From: CAZGRP01 sp964527995
GTDB taxonomy: Bacteria; Zhuqueibacterota; Zhuqueibacteria; Oceanimicrobiales; CAZGRP01
Length of the DNA: 64,000 nt
Reading direction: 5' to 3'
Assembly (NCBI GenBank): GCA_964527995.1
Contig: CAZGRP010000001.1
Location: 124,001 to 188,000 of the forward strand
The translations under genes were made by a program, and so were the position numbers. This document shows positions 44,170-53,998 of the stretch, in pieces. The notes under the pieces are model-generated. The model ran no database searches. It had not been told where the DNA came from and was given only the letters and a program-made list of their open reading frames with translations. The first letter of the stretch is position 1, and every line of letters starts with the position of its first letter.

Positions 44170-45603
44170 ATGGATTTGTACGAGCGTTTCAAAGCCTTTG
44201 CCGACCAAGAAGGTCTTTTGCCGCGTGGCGAGCCTGTGTTGGCCGCCGTCTCCGGCGGCATCGACTCGATGGTGTTGCTGCATCTGCTGGTTCGGCTGCG
44301 TGATGAGCGCTCCTTCCGGCTAGGCGTGGCGCACATCCACCATGGCTTGCGCGGCAAGGCTGCAGACGCCGACGCCCGGTTTGTGGAGGAGGCTGCCAAG
44401 CGATTCGGTTGCGGGTTTCATCTACGCCGGGTCGATGCCGCGGCCGCGGCCACCGGGGGTGTGTCGCTCGAGCAGGCGGCTCGAGAGCTTCGCTACCGTG
44501 CCCTGGACCAGATCCGCAGCGACGGCCGATACGCCCGCGTCGCCGTGGCGCATACGGCGGACGATCAGTCCGAGACGGTGTTGCTCAACTTCCTCCGTGG
44601 CGCTGGCGTGCGCGGACTGGCCGGTATGCCGGCGAGACGCGGAGCAATTGTTCGGCCGCTGCTCTTCGCGTCACGCCAGACGATTGTCGGCTATGCCAGG
44701 GAGCGCGGCATCCGCTATCGCGACGACGTCACCAACGAGGATGTGCGTTTTCGTCGCAATCGGATTCGGCAGGAGCTCTTGCCCTATCTGCAGCAGCACT
44801 TCAATCCAGACATTCGCCGGCTCCTGGTGCGGACGGCCGGTTTGTTTCGAGGGTATGAAGTAGATCTGCAACGGCGGGCAGAGCAGATGCTTGCGGATGT
44901 GACGCTGTTACAGGATCAATACAAAATTGTGCTTGATCTTGAGGCGTTTTTGGGTTATTTTAAATTAATTCGGTCTTATGCCATCTACTTGATTCTGGAT
45001 AACTTGAAGTTGGGTCGCTCGGTTCTGGACCAGAATCGGACTGAGGCACTCCTGGGTTTGATCGAAAGACGCCGCATCGGCAGTCGCTTTCCGTTGGGGC
45101 GTGGCTGGGAGGTACTGGTGGATCGCGGCGCCATCGTGTTTCAGAAACAAGCGGTTGCGGCCGGCGAAGTGGAGGTCAAAGCCGACCGTGAAGTGCCCAT
45201 TCCGCAGTTTGGCCTTGTCTTCAAAAGTCGCCTGCTTTCACATCTTCCGCCCAATTGGAGTACGGATTGCAGATATGTCGAAGTCGTCGACTACGATGCT
45301 GTGGGAGAGCAGCTGCGGATGCGTCCCTTTCGTGCCGGCGACCGGTTTTGGCCGTTGAACGCTCCAGGTTTCAAGAAAGTGGGTGACTTTTTCACCGACC
45401 AGAAGGTACCGCTTCATCTTCGCCCGCATGTCCCCATCCTGGAAGGCAGTCAGGGAATCGTCTGGGTGTGTGGGTTTCGGATGGATCATCGCTTTCGAGT
45501 GACGGAGCGGACGAGGCGATTCCTGCAAATCGAGATTGTAAAGGCTCCCCCATGGATGACCTGGCCATTCAGAGATTCAAAGAAGGAAGATTCCCAATCC
45601 TGA
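44170..45603 (+). CDS. tilS: tRNA(Ile)-lysidine synthase
   Basis: The 477-residue N-type ATP-pyrophosphatase has the PP-loop SGGIDS at 28-33, HIHHGLRGKAADADARFVEE, the HTADDQSETVLLNFLRGAG motif (HxxDDxxET) and the C-terminal substrate-binding domain with FRAGDRFWPLNAPG (about 383-396) and FFTDQKVP. TilS converts the CAU anticodon of tRNA-Ile2 to lysidine-AU so that it reads AUA. The gene overlaps hpt by 52 bp. The order tilS-hpt-ftsH is conserved across many bacteria, including Bacillus subtilis. Confidence 0.96.
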   Translation: MDLYERFKAFADQEGLLPRGEPVLAAVSGGIDSMVLLHLLVRLRDERSFRLGVAHIHHGLRGKAADADARFVEEAAKRFGCGFHLRRVDAAAAATGGVSLEQAARELRYRALDQIRSDGRYARVAVAHTADDQSETVLLNFLRGAGVRGLAGMPARRGAIVRPLLFASRQTIVGYARERGIRYRDDVTNEDVRFRRNRIRQELLPYLQQHFNPDIRRLLVRTAGLFRGYEVDLQRRAEQMLADVTLLQDQYKIVLDLEAFLGYFKLIRSYAIYLILDNLKLGRSVLDQNRTEALLGLIERRRIGSRFPLGRGWEVLVDRGAIVFQKQAVAAGEVEVKADREVPIPQFGLVFKSRLLSHLPPNWSTDCRYVEVVDYDAVGEQLRMRPFRAGDRFWPLNAPGFKKVGDFFTDQKVPLHLRPHVPILEGSQGIVWVCGFRMDHRFRVTERTRRFLQIEIVKAPPWMTWPFRDSKKEDSQS

Positions 45604-46097
45604 TCTCCGCGGACGAGATCGCGCGCAAAGTGGAGGAGTTGGGGAAGAGAATCGCGGCCGATTATGCCGGCAAATCCCCCATCCTGATCGGCGTGCTCAA
45701 CGGCGGTGTGGTGTTTTTTGCCGATCTTTTGCGCCAGTTGGATATCGACTGCGAGGTGGACTTCATCAAGATCTCCAGCTATGGAAACGCGATGAAGACT
45801 TCGGGGCAGGTGAAAATCAAGAAACATCTTGACGCCGATATTACCGGCCGCCATGTGCTCGTGGTGGAGGACATTGTCGATTCCGGATACTCCGTGCGAT
45901 TCCTGCAGAAGGTTCTGGAGGAACTCCACCCTAAGAGCCTCCGCTTTGTATCGCTTCTGGTCAAAGAAGGAGCGGCACAGGTGGACTATGAGGTCGACTA
46001 CGTCGGTTTCCAGATTCCGAACCGCTTCGTGGTGGGCTATGGGCTCGACTATGCCCAGAAGCTTCGCAACCTGCCTCATATCTACGTGATGGACTGA
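45552..46097 (+). CDS. hpt: Hypoxanthine (guanine) phosphoribosyltransferase
   Basis: The 181-residue purine salvage enzyme converts hypoxanthine or guanine plus PRPP to nucleotide. PRPP-binding signature VVEDIVDSG lies at 104-112, with LIGVLNGGVVFFADL and VDFIKISSYGNAM as in bacterial HPRT. ATG 45552 lies inside the tilS end. AAAGG is about 9 bases upstream. Product length is typical. Confidence 0.95.
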   Translation: MDDLAIQRFKEGRFPILISADEIARKVEELGKRIAADYAGKSPILIGVLNGGVVFFADLLRQLDIDCEVDFIKISSYGNAMKTSGQVKIKKHLDADITGRHVLVVEDIVDSGYSVRFLQKVLEELHPKSLRFVSLLVKEGAAQVDYEVDYVGFQIPNRFVVGYGLDYAQKLRNLPHIYVMD

Positions 46098-46131
46098 AAA
46101 TGATTCGACAGCTTTGTCTAGAGGTTTGACG

Positions 46132-48195
<2,064 letters not shown>

Positions 48196-48224
48196 CCGAG
48201 CTGGCAGGGCGGAGAGGTGACGTG

Positions 48225-49826
48225 ATGGAGAGTGGGGTTTTTCGGCTGCCCGATGTCGCACCCGGGATTATCGTCGCCTGGGGGATCGGCATCTTCGCAA
48301 TCTGGTTTCTCTACCGACATAATCCGTATTTCAGCAGAGCCAAGATGGTGACGAGTAGTTTGTCGTTGACGGCTCTGCTTTTTTTTGTACTGCTCTACTT
48401 CTGGTATCGCGATCTGCCGCCGGCTAACCCAGCGCGTGTCGCCGTCTTCGCGATGGTCGACGAGAGTTCCGGCCAGGGCCGGATCTCCCCCCTGAGCCTT
48501 CTCATTCCTGAGATTACTACGGCGGCGCTGTCTGGAAACGAGAAAGAACTGCTGCCGTATCGCCTGCACTGGCTACTTGAGGTGCTCCAGGCCGACTCGT
48601 TGAGCGACCGAGGCTATTTGCGGCGTTTGTCCAAGGAACTTGGTCTCGACTATGCCTTCTGGGGTTCTTTCCGCGCTGCGGGGGACGGCGGAGCTGAAGT
48701 GGAGATTTCATGGGAGGCGTATCGGCCCAGCAAGGACAAAATCGTGCGCCGATGGCGCTCCAGGCTGGCCCTCGGTTCCCTGAGCCGCTCGGCCCAAGAG
48801 ATGGAGCAACTGATCTCGTCGGGTTCGATGAATGACGGCGTTCGGCGAACGCCCTTCGATGGCCTCCCCGCCGAGCAGATACGCGCGTATGCTGAAGCCG
48901 AATACTTCAGGTGGCAACACCAGAGCCGCCCCATGTACGCAGCCGTGGAAAGAGCCGCCGGACCCGACAGCAGTTTTACGCCGGCGCTTCTGCTTTGGGC
49001 GGAAGGGTTGATCGACTCGGCCGCTGCCCGGCGTGAACGCGGTCTCGAGGAAGAGGCGTATCCCTACTTCCGTGCTGCCAAACGCCTTCTGCTGAAAGCC
49101 CTCGAGGCGGACTCCACAAACGCGACGGCTTGCCGGTTACTCGGTACGATCTATCTGTGGAACGAGCGCTGGACTGAGGCCGAGAACTACTTGATTCGCT
49201 CCCAGCGCTACAACTGGTGGCAGCCGCGACTCTACACAGAAGTCAGCCGCCTGCATCCGTCGCGCTATCCCGCATTTGGGGTCGAGAACGAGAGAAAACT
49301 GTACGAGAGGGCCATCTACATCTTTCCGGGCTACCTGGAGGCCTACCTCGACCTTGCCAACTACTACGAGTTCCGGCATCAGTGGAAACGTTCCATTGAG
49401 GTCCTCGAGACCTACCTGCGGCTGAACCCCAACTCGGTGGACGCCCTGATGGCCCTGGGCCGCCTCTATGTGAACCACCACGACCTGATAGATATCTTGC
49501 GCGTGTACCAGAGGATTGTCGACCTCGATCCAGGCAATGCCGACGCTTACTACGACCTTGGGGTCGCCTACTATAACCACGAAGATTTTGACACCGCCGA
49601 GAAGTTTTTCAAGAAAGCCATCGAGGTGAGTGATCACCTCAACTCGCACCTCTACCTGGCCATCATCTATAAGGAGCGAGGCGACGAGGACAAGGCGGTC
49701 GAGGAGTTGCGATATCGGCTGAAGCATCGACGCGGCCGCAACGATCGTTACGCCGAAGAAGCTCGCAAGGTTCTCTTTGAGATCATGAGCAAACGGGGGC
49801 TGCCCGTGAACAAAGACCAGCCGTAG
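48225..49826 (+). CDS. TPR-repeat protein with two N-terminal membrane helices
   Basis: The 533-residue product has membrane helices at about 14-32 and 44-60, then a central alpha/beta domain (RLSKELGLDYAFWGSFRAA) and at least four C-terminal TPRs (SVDALMALGRLYVNHHDLI, NADAYYDLGVAYYNHEDFDT, NSHLYLAIIYKERGDEDKAV). GGAGAGGTGA precedes the start. It is 29 bp after ftsH and 9 bp before folP. The TPRs suggest a scaffold for a protein complex. Partner unknown; a role with FtsH is only suggested by position. Confidence 0.78.
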   Translation: MESGVFRLPDVAPGIIVAWGIGIFAIWFLYRHNPYFSRAKMVTSSLSLTALLFFVLLYFWYRDLPPANPARVAVFAMVDESSGQGRISPLSLLIPEITTAALSGNEKELLPYRLHWLLEVLQADSLSDRGYLRRLSKELGLDYAFWGSFRAAGDGGAEVEISWEAYRPSKDKIVRRWRSRLALGSLSRSAQEMEQLISSGSMNDGVRRTPFDGLPAEQIRAYAEAEYFRWQHQSRPMYAAVERAAGPDSSFTPALLLWAEGLIDSAAARRERGLEEEAYPYFRAAKRLLLKALEADSTNATACRLLGTIYLWNERWTEAENYLIRSQRYNWWQPRLYTEVSRLHPSRYPAFGVENERKLYERAIYIFPGYLEAYLDLANYYEFRHQWKRSIEVLETYLRLNPNSVDALMALGRLYVNHHDLIDILRVYQRIVDLDPGNADAYYDLGVAYYNHEDFDTAEKFFKKAIEVSDHLNSHLYLAIIYKERGDEDKAVEELRYRLKHRRGRNDRYAEEARKVLFEIMSKRGLPVNKDQP

Positions 49827-49835
49827 GAGGACTCG

Positions 49836-51050
49836 ATGGCCGACCTCAAACTGCGCCGTGTTCATTTCCCTACCGAGATTGACCTCAAGGCGGAGCTGGA
49901 GCGTCTGGGAGTCTCCGGGCAGGATCTCGATGTCGCTCGGTGGAATGGCGGGGTCGTCTTCATTAGGTTGTCGGGTCTGGAACGCGAAGCCCTTCAAAGT
50001 CTAAAAGAACACTTTCGTCGTCTTGGTGGCGGCTGTGTGGTCGGAGCGGAGGGTTCCGGTCAATCAGGCGCTCTTCTATGCGGCACGCGCTACACCTATT
50101 CGGAGCTGCTCTCCTGGCTGGCGTCTGCTGCCTCAGGCATGCATGGGTTGGCCCGCGCACTTCGATTCGTCCTTACCGAGCAGACCACGAAGCCGACTTT
50201 CCTCGACTGCCGTGGCCGCCGCCTGGACTACACTCGCCGGACGCTGATCATGGGCATTATCAATTGCACGCCGGATTCCTTTTACGCTGGCAGCCGCGTG
50301 CAAGAGGTCGATGCCGCCGTGGCCGCCGGAGTCCGCATGGCTGCGGAAGGCGCGGACCTTCTCGACATCGGTGGCGAGTCCACGCGTCCGGGCAGCGAGC
50401 CGGTTTCCGTGCAGGAGGAAATCGATCGCGTGCTTCCGGTCATCGAGAAGTTGCACTCGCAGGTGGAGGCGGCGATTTCCATCGACACCTACAAGGCACG
50501 GGTGGCAGAGGCCGCCCTGGAGGCCGGGGCAAACATGGTCAACGATATCAGTGGGTTGCGCTTCGACCCGGAGATGGCCGAGTGTGTCCGGCGCTACGAG
50601 GCTGCGATCGTCGTCATGCACATCAAGGGGCGGCCGAGGGATATGCAGCAGAATCCTGAGTACCGAGACCTGATGGCGGAGTTGCACGATTACTTCGCCG
50701 AGCGAATCTCGTTCTGTGAGTCTCATGGCATCTCCCGAGAGAGGATCATCCTCGATCCTGGAATCGGCTTCGGGAAACGCTATGAGCACAACTACGAAAT
50801 CTTGCGGCGCCTGCGAGAGCTGTCGGAGTTTAGCCAGGCTGTGCTGATCGGACCGTCGAGGAAGTCGTTCTTGGGCGCCGCCCTGGGTCTGCCGCCGGAA
50901 GAGCGTCTCGAGGGCACCGCCGCCGCGGTTACGATCGGAATCCAGAATGGTGCCGACATCGTTCGAGTACATGACGTCGCTGAGATGGCTCGGGTCGCCC
51001 GCGTCGCCGATCTGTTGGCTGGGAAATCGCAGCTCGGGGAGGGATCATGA
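49836..51050 (+). CDS. folP: Dihydropteroate synthase with N-terminal extension
   Basis: The 404-residue protein has DHPS signatures MGIINCTPDSF at 139-149, DIGGESTRPG at 177-186, SIDTYKARVAEAAL and a C-terminal GPSRKSFLGAA. It condenses p-aminobenzoate with dihydropterin pyrophosphate in folate synthesis. Standard DHPS is about 270-280 aa; here about 130 residues precede the barrel (VHFPTEIDLKAELERLGV...RFVLTEQTTKPTF), a mixed alpha/beta domain with an unassigned role. The cdaA ATG overlaps its stop codon (ATGA). Confidence 0.93.
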   Translation: MADLKLRRVHFPTEIDLKAELERLGVSGQDLDVARWNGGVVFIRLSGLEREALQSLKEHFRRLGGGCVVGAEGSGQSGALLCGTRYTYSELLSWLASAASGMHGLARALRFVLTEQTTKPTFLDCRGRRLDYTRRTLIMGIINCTPDSFYAGSRVQEVDAAVAAGVRMAAEGADLLDIGGESTRPGSEPVSVQEEIDRVLPVIEKLHSQVEAAISIDTYKARVAEAALEAGANMVNDISGLRFDPEMAECVRRYEAAIVVMHIKGRPRDMQQNPEYRDLMAELHDYFAERISFCESHGISRERIILDPGIGFGKRYEHNYEILRRLRELSEFSQAVLIGPSRKSFLGAALGLPPEERLEGTAAAVTIGIQNGADIVRVHDVAEMARVARVADLLAGKSQLGEGS

Positions 51051-51832
51051 AGCTTGGTTTGGAACTTTTTCGCGTCGGATTCTTGACGGTATCGGTTTTC
51101 GACATTCTCGACATCCTGCTGATTGCCCTCATTCTTTACAAGCTTTACCTGTTTATCCGCGGCTCGCGAGCGGCTCAGATGACTGTGGGGCTCATCGTCA
51201 TACTGGCTATCTCCGTGCTCGTCCGCCTGTTCAACATGAATGCAGCCACCTGGATCTTCGATAAGCTGCAGACCGTATGGCTGATTGCATTCGTTGTCAT
51301 CTTTCAGCCTGAGTTGAGGAGGATGCTGCTGCATCTAGGGCAGAGCCGGCTGATACAGTACTTCGTGCCGCTGACTGGAGGTAAATTCTTGGATGAAGTT
51401 GTCAAAGCTTCTGCAGAGCTGTCAAAGCGAGGCTACGGCGGCTTGATTGTGCTGCCGCGAGAGTCCGGAATCAAGTCGATCGTGGAGACGGGCTTCAAGC
51501 TGCAAGCCGAGGTTTCCGCGCCGTTGATCGTGTCGATTTTCCACCCGCGTTCTCCTTTGCATGACGGAGCGATCGTGATTCAGAACGATTTGATCGAAGC
51601 CGCGAAATGTATCCTGCCTCTGAGCGAGGACCCGCATATTGACCAGGCCATTGGCACGCGTCACCGGGCAGCTCTGGGACTGTCGGAAGAGTCGGATGCC
51701 GTCGTCGTGGTTGTGTCCGAAGAGACCGGACAAATCTCGGTGGCCGTCGATGGCAAGCTGATCCGTGACCTCGATGACGAGTCGGTACGCGCTCTGCTGC
51801 GGGACGCCTTCAAGATTCTTCCGGCCAACTAG
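51047..51832 (+). CDS. cdaA: Diadenylate cyclase CdaA (DacA)
   Basis: The 261-residue membrane enzyme makes cyclic di-AMP from two ATP. Three N-terminal helices (about 15-34, 44-60 and 76-87) are followed by the DisA_N/DAC domain. HDGAIVI has Asp173-Gly-Ala, and GTRHRAA at 203-209 supplies RHR at 205-207, both catalytic. VVSEETGQISVAVDG follows. Adjacent folP and cdaA form a coupled pair that recurs in this phylum. No DisA or PDE gene is in the window. Confidence 0.95.
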   Translation: MKLGLELFRVGFLTVSVFDILDILLIALILYKLYLFIRGSRAAQMTVGLIVILAISVLVRLFNMNAATWIFDKLQTVWLIAFVVIFQPELRRMLLHLGQSRLIQYFVPLTGGKFLDEVVKASAELSKRGYGGLIVLPRESGIKSIVETGFKLQAEVSAPLIVSIFHPRSPLHDGAIVIQNDLIEAAKCILPLSEDPHIDQAIGTRHRAALGLSEESDAVVVVVSEETGQISVAVDGKLIRDLDDESVRALLRDAFKILPAN

Positions 51833-52638
51833 TCCACCGTTCGGGAATTCCTGCCTCTGAACAGCTTCCGACCTGGCGGCCCGGATTGCAAACCGACCCT
51901 TGGGGCTGCATGCTCTCGAGCCTGCTTTCTCGACGCAGCGGGCGGAGGTTGACATCGTACGGAGGGAGAAATGAGGCTCAGTCGGTGGCTCGGGCGATAT
52001 CGATGGTTCCGCCGTTTGACGCACTGGCTGTTCGGATGGCAGTGGCACAAGCGGCGGCCGTGGCAGAAATCACGGGATTGTTAAAGTTTTGTCACGAGAT
52101 GGTTTGTGTTTACATTCCTCTTGCTATTTTAGTCTGAATTCTTTATAATTAGAAGCCCAAATAGCCCCGATTTGGTACGATCCGGCGGAGAGCCGAAACC
52201 CGAATCGAATACCACGAAAATGGCCCCGCTTACCACCCGAATCGAGTACCGCCCATCCGATTGGCGGCGTGCATCGCGACAAGGAGGTAGGACGCAAACC
52301 CGCCCTCAGCCCGTTCAAACTTGGTTTTTCAGACAGGGGAGAATGAGGCAGTCGATCGCCGTAGACCGTCGCTTAAAGGTTCTTTCTCAGTCCACCGATA
52401 AGACAAGAAGAGCAACGGCGCGATGATTGTGCCTCTCTTTAGGGAAACCAGTCCACACTGATAGACTCGTCCAAGATTCTTCGGGCTCGCTTTGGAAGCT
52501 GATAGCCGGCGGCCTCTCTGCTGCCGACATTTATTTTTTGCAGATTGTTGTCGATCATTTTTGCATAGCCCTTCCGCACCTACTGCAGGAGGCTGAGACA
52601 TGGGCAGACAAGGAGTGTTCAATCATTCGGAGGCTCAG
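51833..52638. other. Intergenic region of about 800 bp
   Basis: No reading frame here has a ribosome binding site and a recognisable protein. A good promoter lies at 52121-52149. RNase P, tmRNA, SRP and 6S signatures were sought by eye and not found. CGGAGG before 52639 is the ribosome binding site of the next gene. The stretch could be a long 5' leader or hold an unrecognised RNA. Confidence 0.5.
52121..52149 (+). promoter_or_regulatory. Strong sigma70-type promoter in the long intergenic region
   Basis: TTGCTA (52121-52126) and perfect TATAAT (52144-52149) are separated by 17 bp. The A/T-rich surroundings contrast with the GC-rich genes. Transcription would start near 52156, almost 480 bp ahead of the next gene. 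Confidence 0.68.
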
Positions 52639-53811
52639 ATGAAGAAGTCAACAGTGTTCTTGCTGACTGCCCTGCTGTTGCTGCCAGCGGCTGGCTCGGC
52701 GCAACTGCTGAATGGTGGACACGGTTTGAACTATGTCCACTCGGCTCGAACCCTGGAGCCCGGGTGGTTGACTTTGTCCGGACACACGCGCTTCTGGGGC
52801 AAAGTGGGCGAGTTTAACACGGCTCAAGGACTGGAGGCCGCCACATACTGGGTCGTTCAGGGAAGTTTGGTGCTTAACTACGGGCTCTCCAAACACATCG
52901 AGTTCGCCATCAACCCGGTTGTCTACCAGGATACTCACCAGGGAAGCAACGGCTACAACGTTCCCGATGACATCTTCGTGAGCCTGAAGTTCGGCTCCTA
53001 TGGCGCCACCGGGAGCAGCCTCACCTTTGGCGGGCTTCTCGCGGGTCGTTTTCCGACGGGTAAATACCACAACGCCCCCTTTGAACCGTACAGCACGGAC
53101 AGGGTGAGTTTTGGGTTTCTGGGTCTGGTGACCTACTCCCAGGATCCGCTGTATCCGCAAGACGCCACGCAGGTCTTCGTGAATCTGGGCTACTGGAACT
53201 ACAACGACGTCGGCCAAATGCTCGGCCGCGGCAGCCGTCGGGTTCAGAGGGTAAACAATTTGTCCCAAGAGATACGGTACGGCGTCGGGGTTCGCATTCC
53301 GGCTGACAAGTTCGACTTCTTCACCGAGTTTTGGGGCAGTGCCTTCCTGCAGCGTCCACCCAAGGCGGCCTACAGCCGGGAAGACCTGCTCTTCCTGGCC
53401 CCGGGCGTTGTCTACAAGCCGTACCGATGGCTGTCTTTGCGATTCTCCAGTGACTTCCGGCTGGCAGGCACCAGCAATAGCACCGACTACAGCCTGGTGG
53501 GACGCATCGCAAACCTGCCCAACTACCCAGGCTGGCGCGTGAACCTCAGCACCAAGATCGTCCTTCTGCCTTCGTCCATCTATCACACCAGCGAGCGCGA
53601 CGTCCTGATGCAGAAAGCGGAAAGCCGCCGGGAACTTTTCGAACAGATCATACGGGAACAGCGGCAGACCGAATCGGCCGAAAAGGAGCTCGAACGCATC
53701 AAGGAAGAGCGTCGCAAGGCCGAGCGCGAGTTGGAGAGATTGCGGCGAATCCTCGAAGGCGAGGCCAAGAAGGCACAGAACAACACGCGCAAACCTGAAG
53801 TCAAACCCTAG
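52639..53811 (+). CDS. Outer-membrane beta-barrel protein with C-terminal coiled coil
   Basis: The 390-residue product starts at ATG 52639 (CGGAGG upstream) with a signal peptide (cleavage near SAQLL). Residues about 22-320 are alternating amphipathic strands (LNYGLSKHIEFAINPVVYQ, FGGLLAGRFPTGKYHNA, YKPYRWLSLRFSSDFRL) typical of barrels. Residues about 330-385 form a charged coiled coil (RELFEQIIREQRQTESAEKE...LERLRRILEGEAKKA), likely periplasmic. A strong terminator follows. Ligand unknown; not matched to a named porin. Confidence 0.72.
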   Translation: MKKSTVFLLTALLLLPAAGSAQLLNGGHGLNYVHSARTLEPGWLTLSGHTRFWGKVGEFNTAQGLEAATYWVVQGSLVLNYGLSKHIEFAINPVVYQDTHQGSNGYNVPDDIFVSLKFGSYGATGSSLTFGGLLAGRFPTGKYHNAPFEPYSTDRVSFGFLGLVTYSQDPLYPQDATQVFVNLGYWNYNDVGQMLGRGSRRVQRVNNLSQEIRYGVGVRIPADKFDFFTEFWGSAFLQRPPKAAYSREDLLFLAPGVVYKPYRWLSLRFSSDFRLAGTSNSTDYSLVGRIANLPNYPGWRVNLSTKIVLLPSSIYHTSERDVLMQKAESRRELFEQIIREQRQTESAEKELERIKEERRKAERELERLRRILEGEAKKAQNNTRKPEVKP

Positions 53812-53849
53812 CTCAAAGCAGCACTGCTGTAGAAACGCAGAGCGTTATG

Positions 53850-53880
53850 AAAGCCTTCCGAGAAGCGGAAGGCTTTCTTG
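53850..53880 (+). terminator. Rho-independent terminator after the outer-membrane barrel gene
   Basis: AAAGCCTTCCG (53850-53860) pairs with CGGAAGGCTTT (53866-53876) around a five-base loop, followed by a T-rich run. Confidence 0.9.
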
Positions 53881-53915
53881 TTTGTACCACCACCGCGCCA
53901 CGCTTGCCAAGGCAC

Positions 53916-53952
53916 AAAAAAAGAGGAAGCGGCTCAGAGAGCGCGCTTCCTC
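53916..53952 (-). terminator. Rho-independent terminator of the minus-strand FG-GAP genes
   Basis: On the minus strand GAGGAAGCG (complement of 53952-53944) pairs with CGCTTCCTC (complement of 53931-53923) and runs into seven T (complement of 53922-53916). It lies 47 bp beyond the gene stop and back to back with the plus-strand terminator. Confidence 0.92.
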
Positions 53953-53998
53953 CTGGTGAAAGCTCACTGCTGCCTGGCGGCAGGCTTGCTTCAAGCTG

